Assembly (NCBI GenBank): GCA_013398055.1
Contig: VZRS01000248.1
Coordinates: 744,001-808,000 of the forward strand
Direction of reading: 5' to 3'
Length of the DNA stretch: 64,000 nt
From: Ifrita kowaldi
Taxonomy: Eukaryota > Chordata > Aves > Passeriformes > Cinclosomatidae
The notes beneath the pieces were generated by a model. It worked only from the letters and a program-made list of their open reading frames with translations, was not told the DNA's origin and did not search any database. Positions within the stretch are counted from its first letter, which is position 1. Each line of letters begins with the position of its first letter. The position numbers were made by a program, and so were the translations under genes. This document shows positions 11,471 through 22,130 of this stretch, in pieces.

Positions 11471-11525
11471 AATGTGGATTCTCCACATTATTACAGATGT
11501 AATAAGAAGAACTGATTACATCTGT
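11471..11525. repeat. Nested, overlapping inverted repeats
   Basis: Three perfect inverted repeats sit in 55 bases. AATGTGGA (11471-11478) pairs with TCCACATT (11482-11489). TTATTACA (11488-11495) pairs with TGTAATAA (11498-11505). ACAGATGTAAT (11493-11503) pairs with ATTACATCTGT (11515-11525) around an 11-base loop. The second and third share the TTACAGATGTAAT segment, so the two hairpins are mutually exclusive. The arms include E-box (CAGATG/CATCTG) and TAAT-type words. There are no hallmarks of a bacterial-type terminator or a miRNA-sized precursor. Confidence 0.7.
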
Positions 11526-13503
11526 TCTGTGTCATCATATATCGGGTTATTCACGTTCATGATGTCATAGTCTCCCAAAGCCACAAACAAGATAAAGTTT
11601 ACTCAGGTCAATTGCAAATCTTCCCCTCCTCCCAAATTCTTCCTTTGTTTGTTTTATTCCATTTCTGACAACAATAATCTCCTTTAATTGCCGGTTCTGC
11701 CAGTAGTACAATGGACCTTGCCTTCTGTTATCTGACCAGTAGAGCTCATAATTAGTGCTTAATTATAGTTTATAGAGCCACTTTGGTCTGATAGGAAAAA
11801 TCTGCTTTGTTACAGTCAATGAAGTATTTAAAGCTACGTCCAGGGTTGGGATAGGTTTATTAAACACTTGGGTAAGCAATAATAAACTAACATTGACTGA
11901 GCAACTCAATCGCTTTCTTTTATGCATTGGTTTAAAAAAAAATTTAAAAAAACCAGATAGAATTAAAAATAACTTGGCATGGTAATGGAATGTCTCCGCT
12001 AAGAACACGCGGCTGCCAGTGGGGTCTATCACATTGGATGTAACTCAATCTCAGCTCCAGAAAAGAGCACTTTGCAAAATATGTGGCAGCATCATTGCTA
12101 TTATCTGCAAAGGAGGAGGGAGAAAGAATTCACTAAGGTCCTTCAGTCTGTTCAGAGCTAAATAAAGAATGGTACTGCTGAGTATGGGTGTGTTTCTAGG
12201 GGAAGCTGCCAGAACTAATGAAAAAGCATGGAGTTGATTTTCTTTTTAATTTTGCTTCCCTGATTTCCAAGTCATTCAGGGGAAAATTGCAGATTGTCCT
12301 GAAATCATGACAATTTGGAGTTCTCTGTAGCAAATTCTGATACAAACAGAAACACATTTTATCTGCCTGCAGGTGCCCTCACACCTATCAGCTCACTGAG
12401 ACAATATTATTGCAGGCTTGGCTCCAGTAGGTCTGCCAGGCCACACAGACTGAAATAGGGAAAAGTGAAATAAAATAACAAATTTTGAGGTACAGATGAG
12501 GGAAAGGATTGTGCAACATCATTTCTTACTAGTTTTCATGGCAGGCAGCAGCCTGTCTAACCACATCATTCACCCTTCTCTATCAACAATAAGATTAAGA
12601 GGTGCCTTTTAAAAGACACGACAATTTTTCAGCAGGTATGATTTTCATAAGGGAAATCGTTTTAAAGATCTGTATAGGAATTTAGTATATTCTTGGGGCA
12701 ATGACGACTCTTGAGTGGATTACATTTATCAAATAAAACCCACCAATTATTTCAGTTATATCAGCTCCTCTCCTCATCTAGGTGTTTTTTCTCGCTTCTT
12801 TCCTTTTCTCCTGAAAATGTGATGCGCTTTTCCATTTCAAGATGAGATCCTCTTTTTAAGAGCGACGTGGGTTTTTTCAACTGTTCTTGGAAGAGAGAGA
12901 AAAAGAAAGAAGGAAAAAAACTTGCCGACATGAAGTCACCAAGGAAGTTGGGTTTTTTTGGAGTGACAGCAGCATCCCTTCCTTGTTTAGCTGTGGACAG
13001 ATGGAAAGCCACTGAAATGTGCAGTTTCAGTCTATAGTAGGTTTATTCCTCTCATAGGTTTTATTTCTTTGTCAGGGAGGGCAATTCCATCATACTTGAA
13101 ATAAACAGCTAAACAGATGATTTATTCACCACACGGGAGAAAGGTGATTATATTTGACCTTTTATACACCTAGTTGCGGTTATTTAAAAGGACTTGGATT
13201 AGAACAGGATTGGACATCTCTGAAAGTTGCATCTCCCTGCTGCTATTGAGTTTTCTTCTGTCTCTTCCCAACTGATGAAGTCATATTGTTATCAGTGGTG
13301 TATATAACACTGTAACATGGTATCACCATATCTTGGGGAAATGGAATTTGCACAGGATGCCTGTGCTGAGCTCACAGATGAATTTCTATTGTCCATTATC
13401 GTTTATATCTAATATGAACTGTTCTACACAGCTCGTCTCTAATCCCCATGCTTGTTAAGGAGCTTAAAGAGTAAAATCAGTTGATTTCAGGGCCTTTTGG
13501 AGT

Positions 13504-13512
13504 TCAAGGTCA
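13504..13512 (+). promoter_or_regulatory. ERR/SF-1-type nuclear receptor half-site
   Basis: TCAAGGTCA is the consensus extended half-site for monomeric receptors such as ESRR and NR5A (established motif). A 9-base match is expected by chance at a modest rate in 64 kb, so occupancy is unproven. Confidence 0.25.
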
Positions 13513-14237
13513 AAGCGATTATTTCCTTTTTTTTAAAGGAATGGGCTCATCACAGTTTCCAAAGTTCAGTTCTTTCCTGGTTCCCTAATTAGAAGCTGTA
13601 CCAAGAGCATATCTGGAGGCTTTTATACATGAGATCAACCCCTTGCCCTGGGACCAATTATGGAAAAATAGCTTTACACATTTCACTGTTTGAATGCCCG
13701 ATGATCATACATGCTGTCGTGTTCTGTAGTGAAACCATGATAAAAATCATGCCATTAGCAGTTTTGGTCCATAGCACTATTGTAGTTTAAAACAAACGTA
13801 TGCACACCAGAGTACGAGCCCATCAAGCAGCACTCACGAATAGAGTCATGACAGACACTTGCATGTATGAAGTCACATTCATTGGAAACTTAGAGAAAGA
13901 AAATATTTCTAAATTAAAGTCAATTATCATATTTTTCTCTCTCCAACACCTTGCACCTTCCCTTAGCAAAATTCACAGGAAAACACATAAAGCAAATTAA
14001 AAAAATAATTTCAGTTTTCAAGGAAAACCTGGTATTTCTACAGAAAGTATATGTTTTTCATTATTTTTTTGTTTGTTTAGTTAAAACCTGATCACCCTCA
14101 GGTGTACATAAACATATATTTACACAAATTCCAAATTCGTGCACACTGCAAGTATAAAACATGGTTAAATAAATAAGAACTGGAATTACTGCACTGCGGT
14201 CTTTATGGCCTGGACACATGTATTTGTACATATCATG

Positions 14238-14252
14238 TAGGTAGGTAGGTAG
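14238..14252. repeat. Short (TAGG)n microsatellite
   Basis: About four TAGG units followed by AGATACACATAC. Short and probably of low polymorphism. Confidence 0.8.
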
Positions 14253-17200
14253 AGATACACATACCATGCATACATGTACAAATACAAGTGGGCAATAAGC
14301 AGGTGAACCCACTGTCAGAACACATCCCCTTGTCTAAGGTAAAGCCTCCTATAACCAGTGATTTTCTTTCAAATTTAAGCAGTATCCAAATGAGTTAAGG
14401 CAAGGGTCAGAGATTAGGAAGGATTGTTCAGGATTCAGAAGAGAGCTTTACATTCCCCTTTTTGAGAGCTAATAAAGCATCTAATGCAGAAATGCCCCTA
14501 AAATGCTCATTGCTCCGTCTGCCCATCCGTGTTCTGGCCCCAGCTTGCTGCCAATGTGAGTCCTGGTCATTGACCTCCTATTTACCTCTGTAGCAACCCA
14601 GAGATATTGAAATGGAAGGCATGGGGTGATGCCTGAGCTGGTGAGAGACAGAATTAGCTCTGCTGGGCTCAAGCCCACATTCAAAGCAGATAGTACTGGA
14701 GAAACCCAGGGAGTCCTTTACCCAAAGGTTCCTCCACGCCATGAGCACTGGAAAACTTTGCAGAGCCCTGTTGTGTCTAGAAGCATATTACGAATTCAGA
14801 GCAGGCAGCATCAGCATTTATCAGACATTTAACTTTTAAGAAAGTGCTGCCTAAGCGTGACTTCATAAGTAGCTCCATCCTCTTGAAACGCTGCTGAAAA
14901 CCTAATGGAGATGGCTCTGTTACTTTCACCAGCTTTTACTCGGTGCTTTACCACAGGACAAAACACTTGACTTCTCTTTTTTTCTTTCTTAAAGTCCATA
15001 ATGAAGACCAAATACCACTTCTTCCATTTATTAGCATGGTTAGAGAGTCACAGACCCCCTTTGATCCTTTCAACTGGTGCTGATGCTCAGAGCCTACTGC
15101 ATCTAAGCCCCTAAGCCACTCGCAGTATCTGTCCTCCTCCTCCTCTGCTGTGCCCAGCTTACAGAAAAGGGTTGATACCAGGTCAACAGGGTCAGGATCT
15201 GCTGTAATCCTGCAGGAGAGTTCAGGATGGAGTCTAAGCATATCAAGCAAAAAAACAAAAAACAACCAAAAAAAAAAGTTTAGATTACTTCTCACACAGA
15301 CCTTTTTTTCTGAAGTGTTTCACAGACAGGTTTCACAGGCAATCCCAGGGCAGGGCATCCTAAAGGAATATCAACAGTATTAGGCTTCACAACCATATTA
15401 TTTCCTTGGGATATTACTGAAGGAAATCCAACCCTGTAAAAGGATTTAAGTGGCACATAAGTGGTCCAGGCCCTTTCCAGTGGTAAAAGTTTTGCAAGAG
15501 AGAAATAAAAAGATGTCCTGTGAGCAGTGGCACTAATGATTCCAAGTTTCTTCAAGCACATCCTACACTTTGTCTAAATCACCATGACACAATAATCCAC
15601 CTCTAAACAGTCTAATCTGTACGTCTGCACTGCCTGAGCTGTCCTTTCTTCCAGCATGAGAACTCTCCCCTCCACCAGCTGTAAGTTCTCCAAAAACATT
15701 TAGCATCATAATGGTAATAAATATCTCCACTCCTGTGCCAAATTTTTCTGAAACTAACCAGCAAGTTGGAAAGTTACGGGGGAGAGACTGGCATATGGAT
15801 GGACAGAATCAATGATACATTACCAGATATTAACAGGTTCTTCCCCAATGCCATTTTAGCTTAATTGCTCATATCAGCACCTTCTCAACTAAACAGATGA
15901 GTTGCATCATGGCCAACAGATCATGAAATAGGACCCTTGTTGAGCCAGTAAGGGGAAATGGGTAAAGGAGTTCATGACCTTCAATTTGAATCAATCCTTA
16001 CCAGCTTTTTAAATTCAAAAAGCCATTAAAAGTAATTCCAAACAGATTTTATCTGCCATAATAATGACTAGAATGCCCAGAGATGGTATTTAAAGTACCC
16101 AGTCACTAAATTTCATGGTGTTTTATAAACCAGCATCAACACCCTGAATTATTTCTGAAAGCAAACTTGGCCTCTTGCAAATTCTGGGATCAATTCTGAG
16201 AACACAGAAATTCTTCTATCCACTTACAACAGCCAGAAGCAAGGTTAACCTAAATGCCTAAAATATTTACTTTTATAAACCCCATGGAAAATTAATTCAG
16301 AGAAATTCTGAAGGGAAAGAGGAAATGGCTATCAAACCACTTTCATTTCACCTTGGAATAAGGGATGCATGTCCTTGCCAGTCCATCAATGCAGGGGCAG
16401 AAGAAAAAATATCTGTTCTCACCATGCCAGGAGCACACAGCAGGAGATGGGAATGTGAGAGATGCTGTGAAGAAAGCAATGGGGAAAAGAGATCTGTTGG
16501 GATGGTTAAAGGCAAGGGTCCAACCTAACAAGGTAATGAACATTCATCCAGCTCACATCAACAAAGACATACAAAGCTATAATGTATTGACAAATCCCTC
16601 ACCAAGCCAAAATGCAAGTTGCAACTTGAAAGTCTAAAGCATGCACACACTTGCAAAATAGACCCCACAGCACTAATTCCAGCCCTACTCAGCCAACTCG
16701 GATACTTCTCCTTTGCATGAAGCACAGATAGCTTATTTCTGAGAACTCATCACTCTGAGCAAAAATGCACAGTTTCTTCCCAGCTCTATTAAGGAAACAT
16801 GCCAGTTTCAGGCTTCCAACAGGGAAAAGGAACAATAATAAAAAAAAGAGTTTATAAATTATGAAAAGCAAGTTGACAGTGTGTCCTTATAAATATGAAG
16901 ATTACCTATGCTACTCTCATGAATCTGAAAAGTCACAGTTTTAAAAAAATGGTAAAAACTACAGATTCAGCAAACTGAAAAATAATGGGCAAGTTTTGCT
17001 GACCAGGGAATAGTCTGCAATTTAGTTCTTTTCTTGTTTAACGTTTACTGTATATTTCACCATCCAGAAATATTATTATGTTTACAGGAAAAACCCCATT
17101 TTCCACAGAAAGGTCCCACTATTGACAATATGAATATCACAGTGAAATACAGTGAGATACCTGAGAATATCCTCTGAATCTACTTACAGTCCCCAAGGAA

Positions 17201-19662
17201 AATCCTCTTATTTCTAAAAACAAAAATATTTGTTATGTCAGCCAGTATATATTGACACACAGATGTCTATGAGTGCATGAGCCTGTATGAAAAAGGCCCA
17301 GGTACAGTCTCATGCTTATAGGGTTACTATTTCTAATAGGGCACCAAAACACTGTGTTAGAAAGTTTATGGATAAATGATGGACTGATCAGGGTAAAAAA
17401 GACAGAGACATGCAGAGGAAAATGTGTCCTTTCTCCCATCTGATTCTAAATATGAAGCACATTTTAGACTGTAAGATATGCTGATCTCAGCTGAAGAATC
17501 TGGGCACTGCTGTTACTAATATTTATTCTTTTTCTAAGCCATAGCATAAACTCACTTCATTTTCATATTCACTAAAGTCACTGGAGCCTGATGTTGCCTG
17601 TCCAACAAATAGTTTGAAATTTTTAGAAATTCCATAGCTCTAGACTGAAATGAAAGCTTCAAGTCAGGAAAAATTTCCCAAATTTAAAATGGATAAAATG
17701 CTCCATTACCAAAAGTCAATTTAAAACATCAGCATCAATTAATTCTGGCAAATTTTGTGACAAAAAGAATATGCATATTTTGATTAGGAGCACAAACATT
17801 GATATGGGTCACTTAATGGTCTTAAAGCTTCCTCCCTTGCAATGCTGAGAGGCTGAGAATAAAATCGAAGCTGGCCTTTTGTAGCAACAGAAGATAGTCA
17901 GACTTCCCTGATACATCTGCTGAACCCAGCTTTGGTTTACTTGAGAATTATTTTTTGAGACACACCAAGTTTTCTCTATTAGTACTGTATAAATATCACC
18001 TCCAGTGCAGAAGCTGGAGGGATTTTGGGAGTATGACTTAATCTGAATAACTAACATGCGTTCAGAAGTTTGGTTTGGAAAGTAACTGAGAATACTGAAC
18101 AGATTCAGCCAGCCCTTCACCTTTCTTTGATTACACAGCTTTGTACTTTGTGAGGAAGACAAGTTTTCTTCACTGTAAAAACAATCTTTTCAATCTGAAA
18201 ATGTGTCTGTCAAATCTGCATTCATCTTCAAAGTCCGGTTGAATTTTGGAAGCAGAGAAATAAAGAAATATTGTATGAAAATTTAAAAAAAAGAGCAATA
18301 ATTTTGAGTCATTAAGCAAGGTTAAAATTTACATTTTCAATTTAGGAGATGAAATATTTTCTCTTAGAAATATTTCCTACTGGAAAAATAAAATCACTTT
18401 TCCTTAAATAGAGCCTTTCTATAGAAAAAGGAAAAAAAAATCTACTTTGTTCCCCAAAGTTTGATTTTCTGTCAGAATAGCTGAAATGATGCTTTCTGTA
18501 CACCAACATTGAAAGTTTCTGTCCAGTTTAGATTAAAGTTTGTGAATTAATCCCACTAAGAAAAGCTGCAACTATAACTGCCTTGCATTGGTTAAACAAG
18601 GTTAAATGCATAAAAGACTGTAAAACAGCTGTATCCTAAGGAAATAACCCAGCTGGAATTAAACCTAAAGGATTTCATGTTCCCCTCCCAACACTTGGTA
18701 GAAGCCTGTGAGAGCTGCAGGAAACCCACCTCAGACTCCACCTACCAGCAAAGGGGGCAGATAAAGGCAAAAAGATGCCTTCAAGAGAAGTGGGAGATGT
18801 TTTAAAGCACAGATTTCAGCTTCACGGCCTGAACATTGTCTAGAGGAGAACAACTTCATCCACTGTGTCTGGTAAGCCCTACAAACCTGTCAGGGTCCAG
18901 GAGTCCCTCAGCACCAATACATATCGATATAATTTCATCTGAGCCTTTTCCTTAAGCTTTGCTTTCCCCCTTCTGCCTCAGATTTACACACTGAGAGAGT
19001 TTTTGGTTTGTCATGCACAGTTTCACATGCAGTGATCAGCTACAGATATCAGGACTGTATAAGTAAAGACTGATTGGTAGCCCAGTTCATCCTGAACAAC
19101 TGGAGAATGGTCATAGAGAAGTTGTGAATCAGCGGTCATAGCATCTCATTATCCATTTCTAGGTCATTTGGTTTTGGTTTGTTATGAAGCATCCAAAATC
19201 AAGCATGGGTTTTCGTCACTAAAAAAAAAGTATCTTGTTATGAACAACACAATAATAATTTTCTCATTTATGTTCTCAACACAAGTTTTCCACAGCATAC
19301 TTTTCTCCTCTGGGAAGCATCTCAACTTTTCTAGCCCAGCTCTTACCAAAAAAAGCATATAGATATACTCCTTCCTTTGCAGGAAAATTTGGTGTCAGTT
19401 CTCCCCTAGAACTGTCTTTGGCTGCAGCCAGCTTTCACCCCAGCCTCCAGGAGTGGATGCAGTAGCCAAACTGGGATGCTCGTGCCATCCTATCACTGCA
19501 GCTCCAACATTGCCTGCCTCAAGCACCCCACCAAAATTTGGGATCTCTGTCCCATTTTAGCGACTCTCCAAACTCTGGCTGTATCACAGCCTTGGTTTGC
19601 CCCGTGTGAATCAGAACAAATCCCTGGGGATCAGCAAATGGCTTTTAAAAGCAACTTGATCA
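14253..19662. other. AT-rich non-coding DNA, no gene seen
   Basis: Frames are at most 117 codons (17809-18162 minus and 14948-15295 minus at 115) and lack recognisable domains. Apart from the direct-repeat motif at 15180, I see no repeats or regulatory structure I can support. Confidence 0.55.
15180..15194 (+). promoter_or_regulatory. DR3-type nuclear receptor element (VDR/RXR-like)
   Basis: AGGTCA, a 3-base spacer ACA, then GGGTCA. This is a direct repeat of RGKTCA spaced by 3, the arrangement preferred by vitamin D receptor heterodimers (established). No promoter is visible nearby. It could be a distal site or a chance match. Confidence 0.3.
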
Positions 19663-19790
19663 GCGAGTTCAGTTTTGCTGCGTTTGTCGCACGGCTTGGA
19701 AGGTGACGTGTTTAACGTGGCATGACAGAACACAGCCGGGTGGCTGGGGCGGGGACAAAGGGGGTGATCCCAGGGAAAACTCCCGCCCGG
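19663..19790. promoter_or_regulatory. Small CpG-rich cluster with GC-box
   Basis: Ten CpG dinucleotides fall within about 130 bases, in a window where CpG is otherwise scarce. The cluster includes TGACGTG (CRE-like, about 19703-19709) and GGGGCGGGG (SP1-type GC-box, about 19746-19754). It ends in a G-rich segment with runs GGGG, GGGG, GGGGG and GGG separated by 1, 5 and 8 bases, a near-quadruplex. Too short for a CpG island. Could be an enhancer or a minor promoter for a non-coding transcript. No coding exon is attached. Confidence 0.35.
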
Positions 19791-19973
19791 ACACCAAAAC
19801 CAACTCAGACTTTATTCCTTAACCTCCAGCAATTCAACAGCCTTTGACTATGAGCTGGGGAAACGGAGGAAGAAGTCAGGATCCCAAAATTGATTTCATT
19901 CCAGGTAATACTTCTTACACAACAATCTGTTCCTTTCAGAAGGACACAGATTAGGGAAGTATTTGGTCAAGGG

Positions 19974-19987
19974 GCAGTAGAGGGCAC
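19974..19987 (+). promoter_or_regulatory. Candidate CTCF site, forward orientation
   Basis: GCAGTAGAGGGCAC matches the CTCF core CCASYAGRKGGCAS at all positions but the first C of CC. It lies about 185 bases downstream of the CpG cluster. Motif match only, occupancy inferred. Confidence 0.4.
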
Positions 19988-21639
19988 TCCAGGCCAGATC
20001 AGGTTAAGTTTTGGTCACTTTATCTCTTCTTGTTGACGTAAATGCTCGAGGCCATGGCCTGGGGTTTTCCTGCAGAAATGTGTTTACAAGCAGGTCAAGG
20101 ACTTGCAGACAGATAACCATTAGCAAAACAACCTTTCTATTGACAAAAGAGCACAGAATAACGTGTTGGCAGATGAATTCTCTTGTTTCATTAAATGAAA
20201 TTTAAAAAAAAAAAAGAGAAAGCAAAAGAGAAGTTAAATCAAAGGGCTGAAGCCTATTTGATTCTCGCAACCAGTTTTCTCACCAGAATTTAAGAATGTG
20301 ACTTGCTCCCTGTCCACTTGCAAAATGACACCGAGGACTTAGGCCAAAGTGCTGTGTTCAGTAATAAATCGAGCTGGGATTTACTACTGGTCAGCAAGCG
20401 TGTGAGGCTTGTTAGCAGATTTGTTAACTCCAGTTCTGTTTTCAAATGAGAATTGCCTACATGTCTGCAGCCCGGGGAAAGAGTTTGGGAATCTCACCTG
20501 GTTTCAGGTTTCCTTGTAAACCTCCCCACACTGGCAGTCCTGGTCCCGTCCCTTGCCTCCCCCCCTTCTCCAGCCCCCAGCAGGTTCATCAAAAGGTTTT
20601 GCCAAAGTTCAGGAACCTTTCGAGCAAGCCTAGCCAATTTATGGTTTTGTGGACAAAGCACCAGAGAGCTGCAGCTGCGGCTCAGGGGAACCCGGGTGGG
20701 TCAGGCTGAGCTTTACCCTCATGTTCAGGGTCCTCTCAGAATTCCCAGCCTCAGAGCTCAGTCAATGGATACTGATATTTCCAGAAAAATGTAACCAACC
20801 AAGATTTCTACAGCCACATCTAGCCGAAAGTGCTGTTCTGTGCTCACATAAAAAGACAGGATTTTAAACAGCCAATAATTCAGCAGACAAAAATTTTAAC
20901 AAAAAGTAGGAGAAAAAGCTGCCACTCAAAACCCCATGGTTATTTGCTACCTGTCAGTCAGGGTTAGGATATAACCAGAGGAGGAAGTGGCTTCTCGGAA
21001 AGCCTTGTTCGGTCTTACTGGAGGAATTTGTGGTCTATTCTGTGTACAGTTTGTGGTATCTGAGTCACAACCTGACTCCACGTCATGCTGGATTCCAAAT
21101 GACAAACGCTGTCTCTCTGACGGAGGCCGCGCATTAGTCAGAAACCAAATGTGTGTGCTCTTGGGAGAGCTGGGACATTTAATGCCCAAACAATAAAGCA
21201 AGCTAAACAAAATGAGCTAAGCCAACTGGAATCAGCAGAAGAGGATTCGTGTAACTCATCTGCCTGTACAAGCGGATTAAAATTCAGCCCGAGGTGTGAG
21301 CAACTTCATACATGAGCTGGAGGAAAAGGCTGGTGTGTGCCTTTGGGGGCCAGCCACCTCTGGGGCTTTACACACAATGCAGGAAAAGTGAAACTATTTT
21401 CCAGGGCATGCTGGAAAATGGAGGGAAAGTACAGATGCTGTAAATCTGAGTTCTTTTTAAAATAGTGCCTCTCTGCTCATTTTCCTTTCAGTTTCTCTTT
21501 TTCATCCCTCTCTCACTCGTACACACAACCAGACTCTGTGCCAGCAAAGGGTCAGGAGGCCCTTGAGAGCTTCTGCTTGTGGAAGCTGGACAAGGTGAGA
21601 TGTGCAGGTTTGGCATCCAAATATCACTCAAAACCTCTG
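19988..21639. other. Non-coding DNA, no gene seen
   Basis: Frames reach 113 codons (20453-20794 plus) in a C-rich segment that opens several frames at once. The 69-codon frame at 20987-21196 starts with GTG. The stretch 20985-21290 is slightly CpG-enriched (for example GACGGAGGCCGCGC at about 21119-21132). That could mark a conserved element or a decayed insert. No repeat family recognised. Confidence 0.45.
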
Positions 21640-22130
21640 CCTTTGTTTAAAAGGCCCTGCCTTTTAAAGCAACAGCTGCTCTGAAAGAAGCTGTTTTTTC
21701 AAGGAAGAGCTGCCTTGTCTTTATTAATCAAGACACTAAGTGCCACTCCACCACAGCAGCATTCCTGCTGCCCCAACACCACTCGCTTGCCTCCAGTCCC
21801 ATTAATACTATTAAAAACTCAATAACTTTTTCTATCTACTTCATTTAAATAATATTCCTCTATGAAGTGTAGCGATTAAAAATGCCTGTAAACTCTTCTA
21901 TTAAAATGACATTTTAAAAGGCTTGATTTGAACATGGCTATGTCACTTAAAGTGGAAAAGTTTCTGCGAGTTCCCTTCCAAGCTGTTAAAGATTAGCTTG
22001 ATGTAGATAAGACTATTCCCCAAACTCATTATCTGTCTTCAAAATGCACCTTAAGGACTACTTAATAAAGTCAAGGTTACGTGAAGAGTATTTCAGTGAA
22101 AACCAGTGAATGACTATTAATAAATCTGCA
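21640..22130. promoter_or_regulatory. Candidate conserved non-coding block
   Basis: Repeat-free sequence with dense homeodomain words (ATTAATC, CATTAATACTATTAAA, GCGATTAAAA) and a small hairpin CAGCAG-CATTC-CTGCTG at about 21754-21770. It ends with GATTAGCTTGATGTAGATAAG. The texture is that of a developmental enhancer, but this is an impression from composition and not a measured constraint. Confidence 0.3.

Larger units (their letters stand above)
10535..14237. other. Non-coding DNA with scattered enhancer-like blocks
   Basis: No gene seen. The longest frame is 89 codons (11763-12032 minus). Sub-blocks that look less neutral are 11130-11230, with about five CpGs around AAAACGGAACGAA and AAAACCGCAC, 11690-11775, with repeated TAATTA words, and 12270-12430. 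The nested inverted repeats at 11471-11525 and the site at 13504 are listed separately. No transposon recognised. Confidence 0.5.

Noticed and set aside
20987..21196. 69-codon frame in a mildly CpG-enriched stretch, considered as a processed pseudogene
   Set aside because: Starts at GTG, no recognisable protein, no poly(A) tail or target duplication seen.
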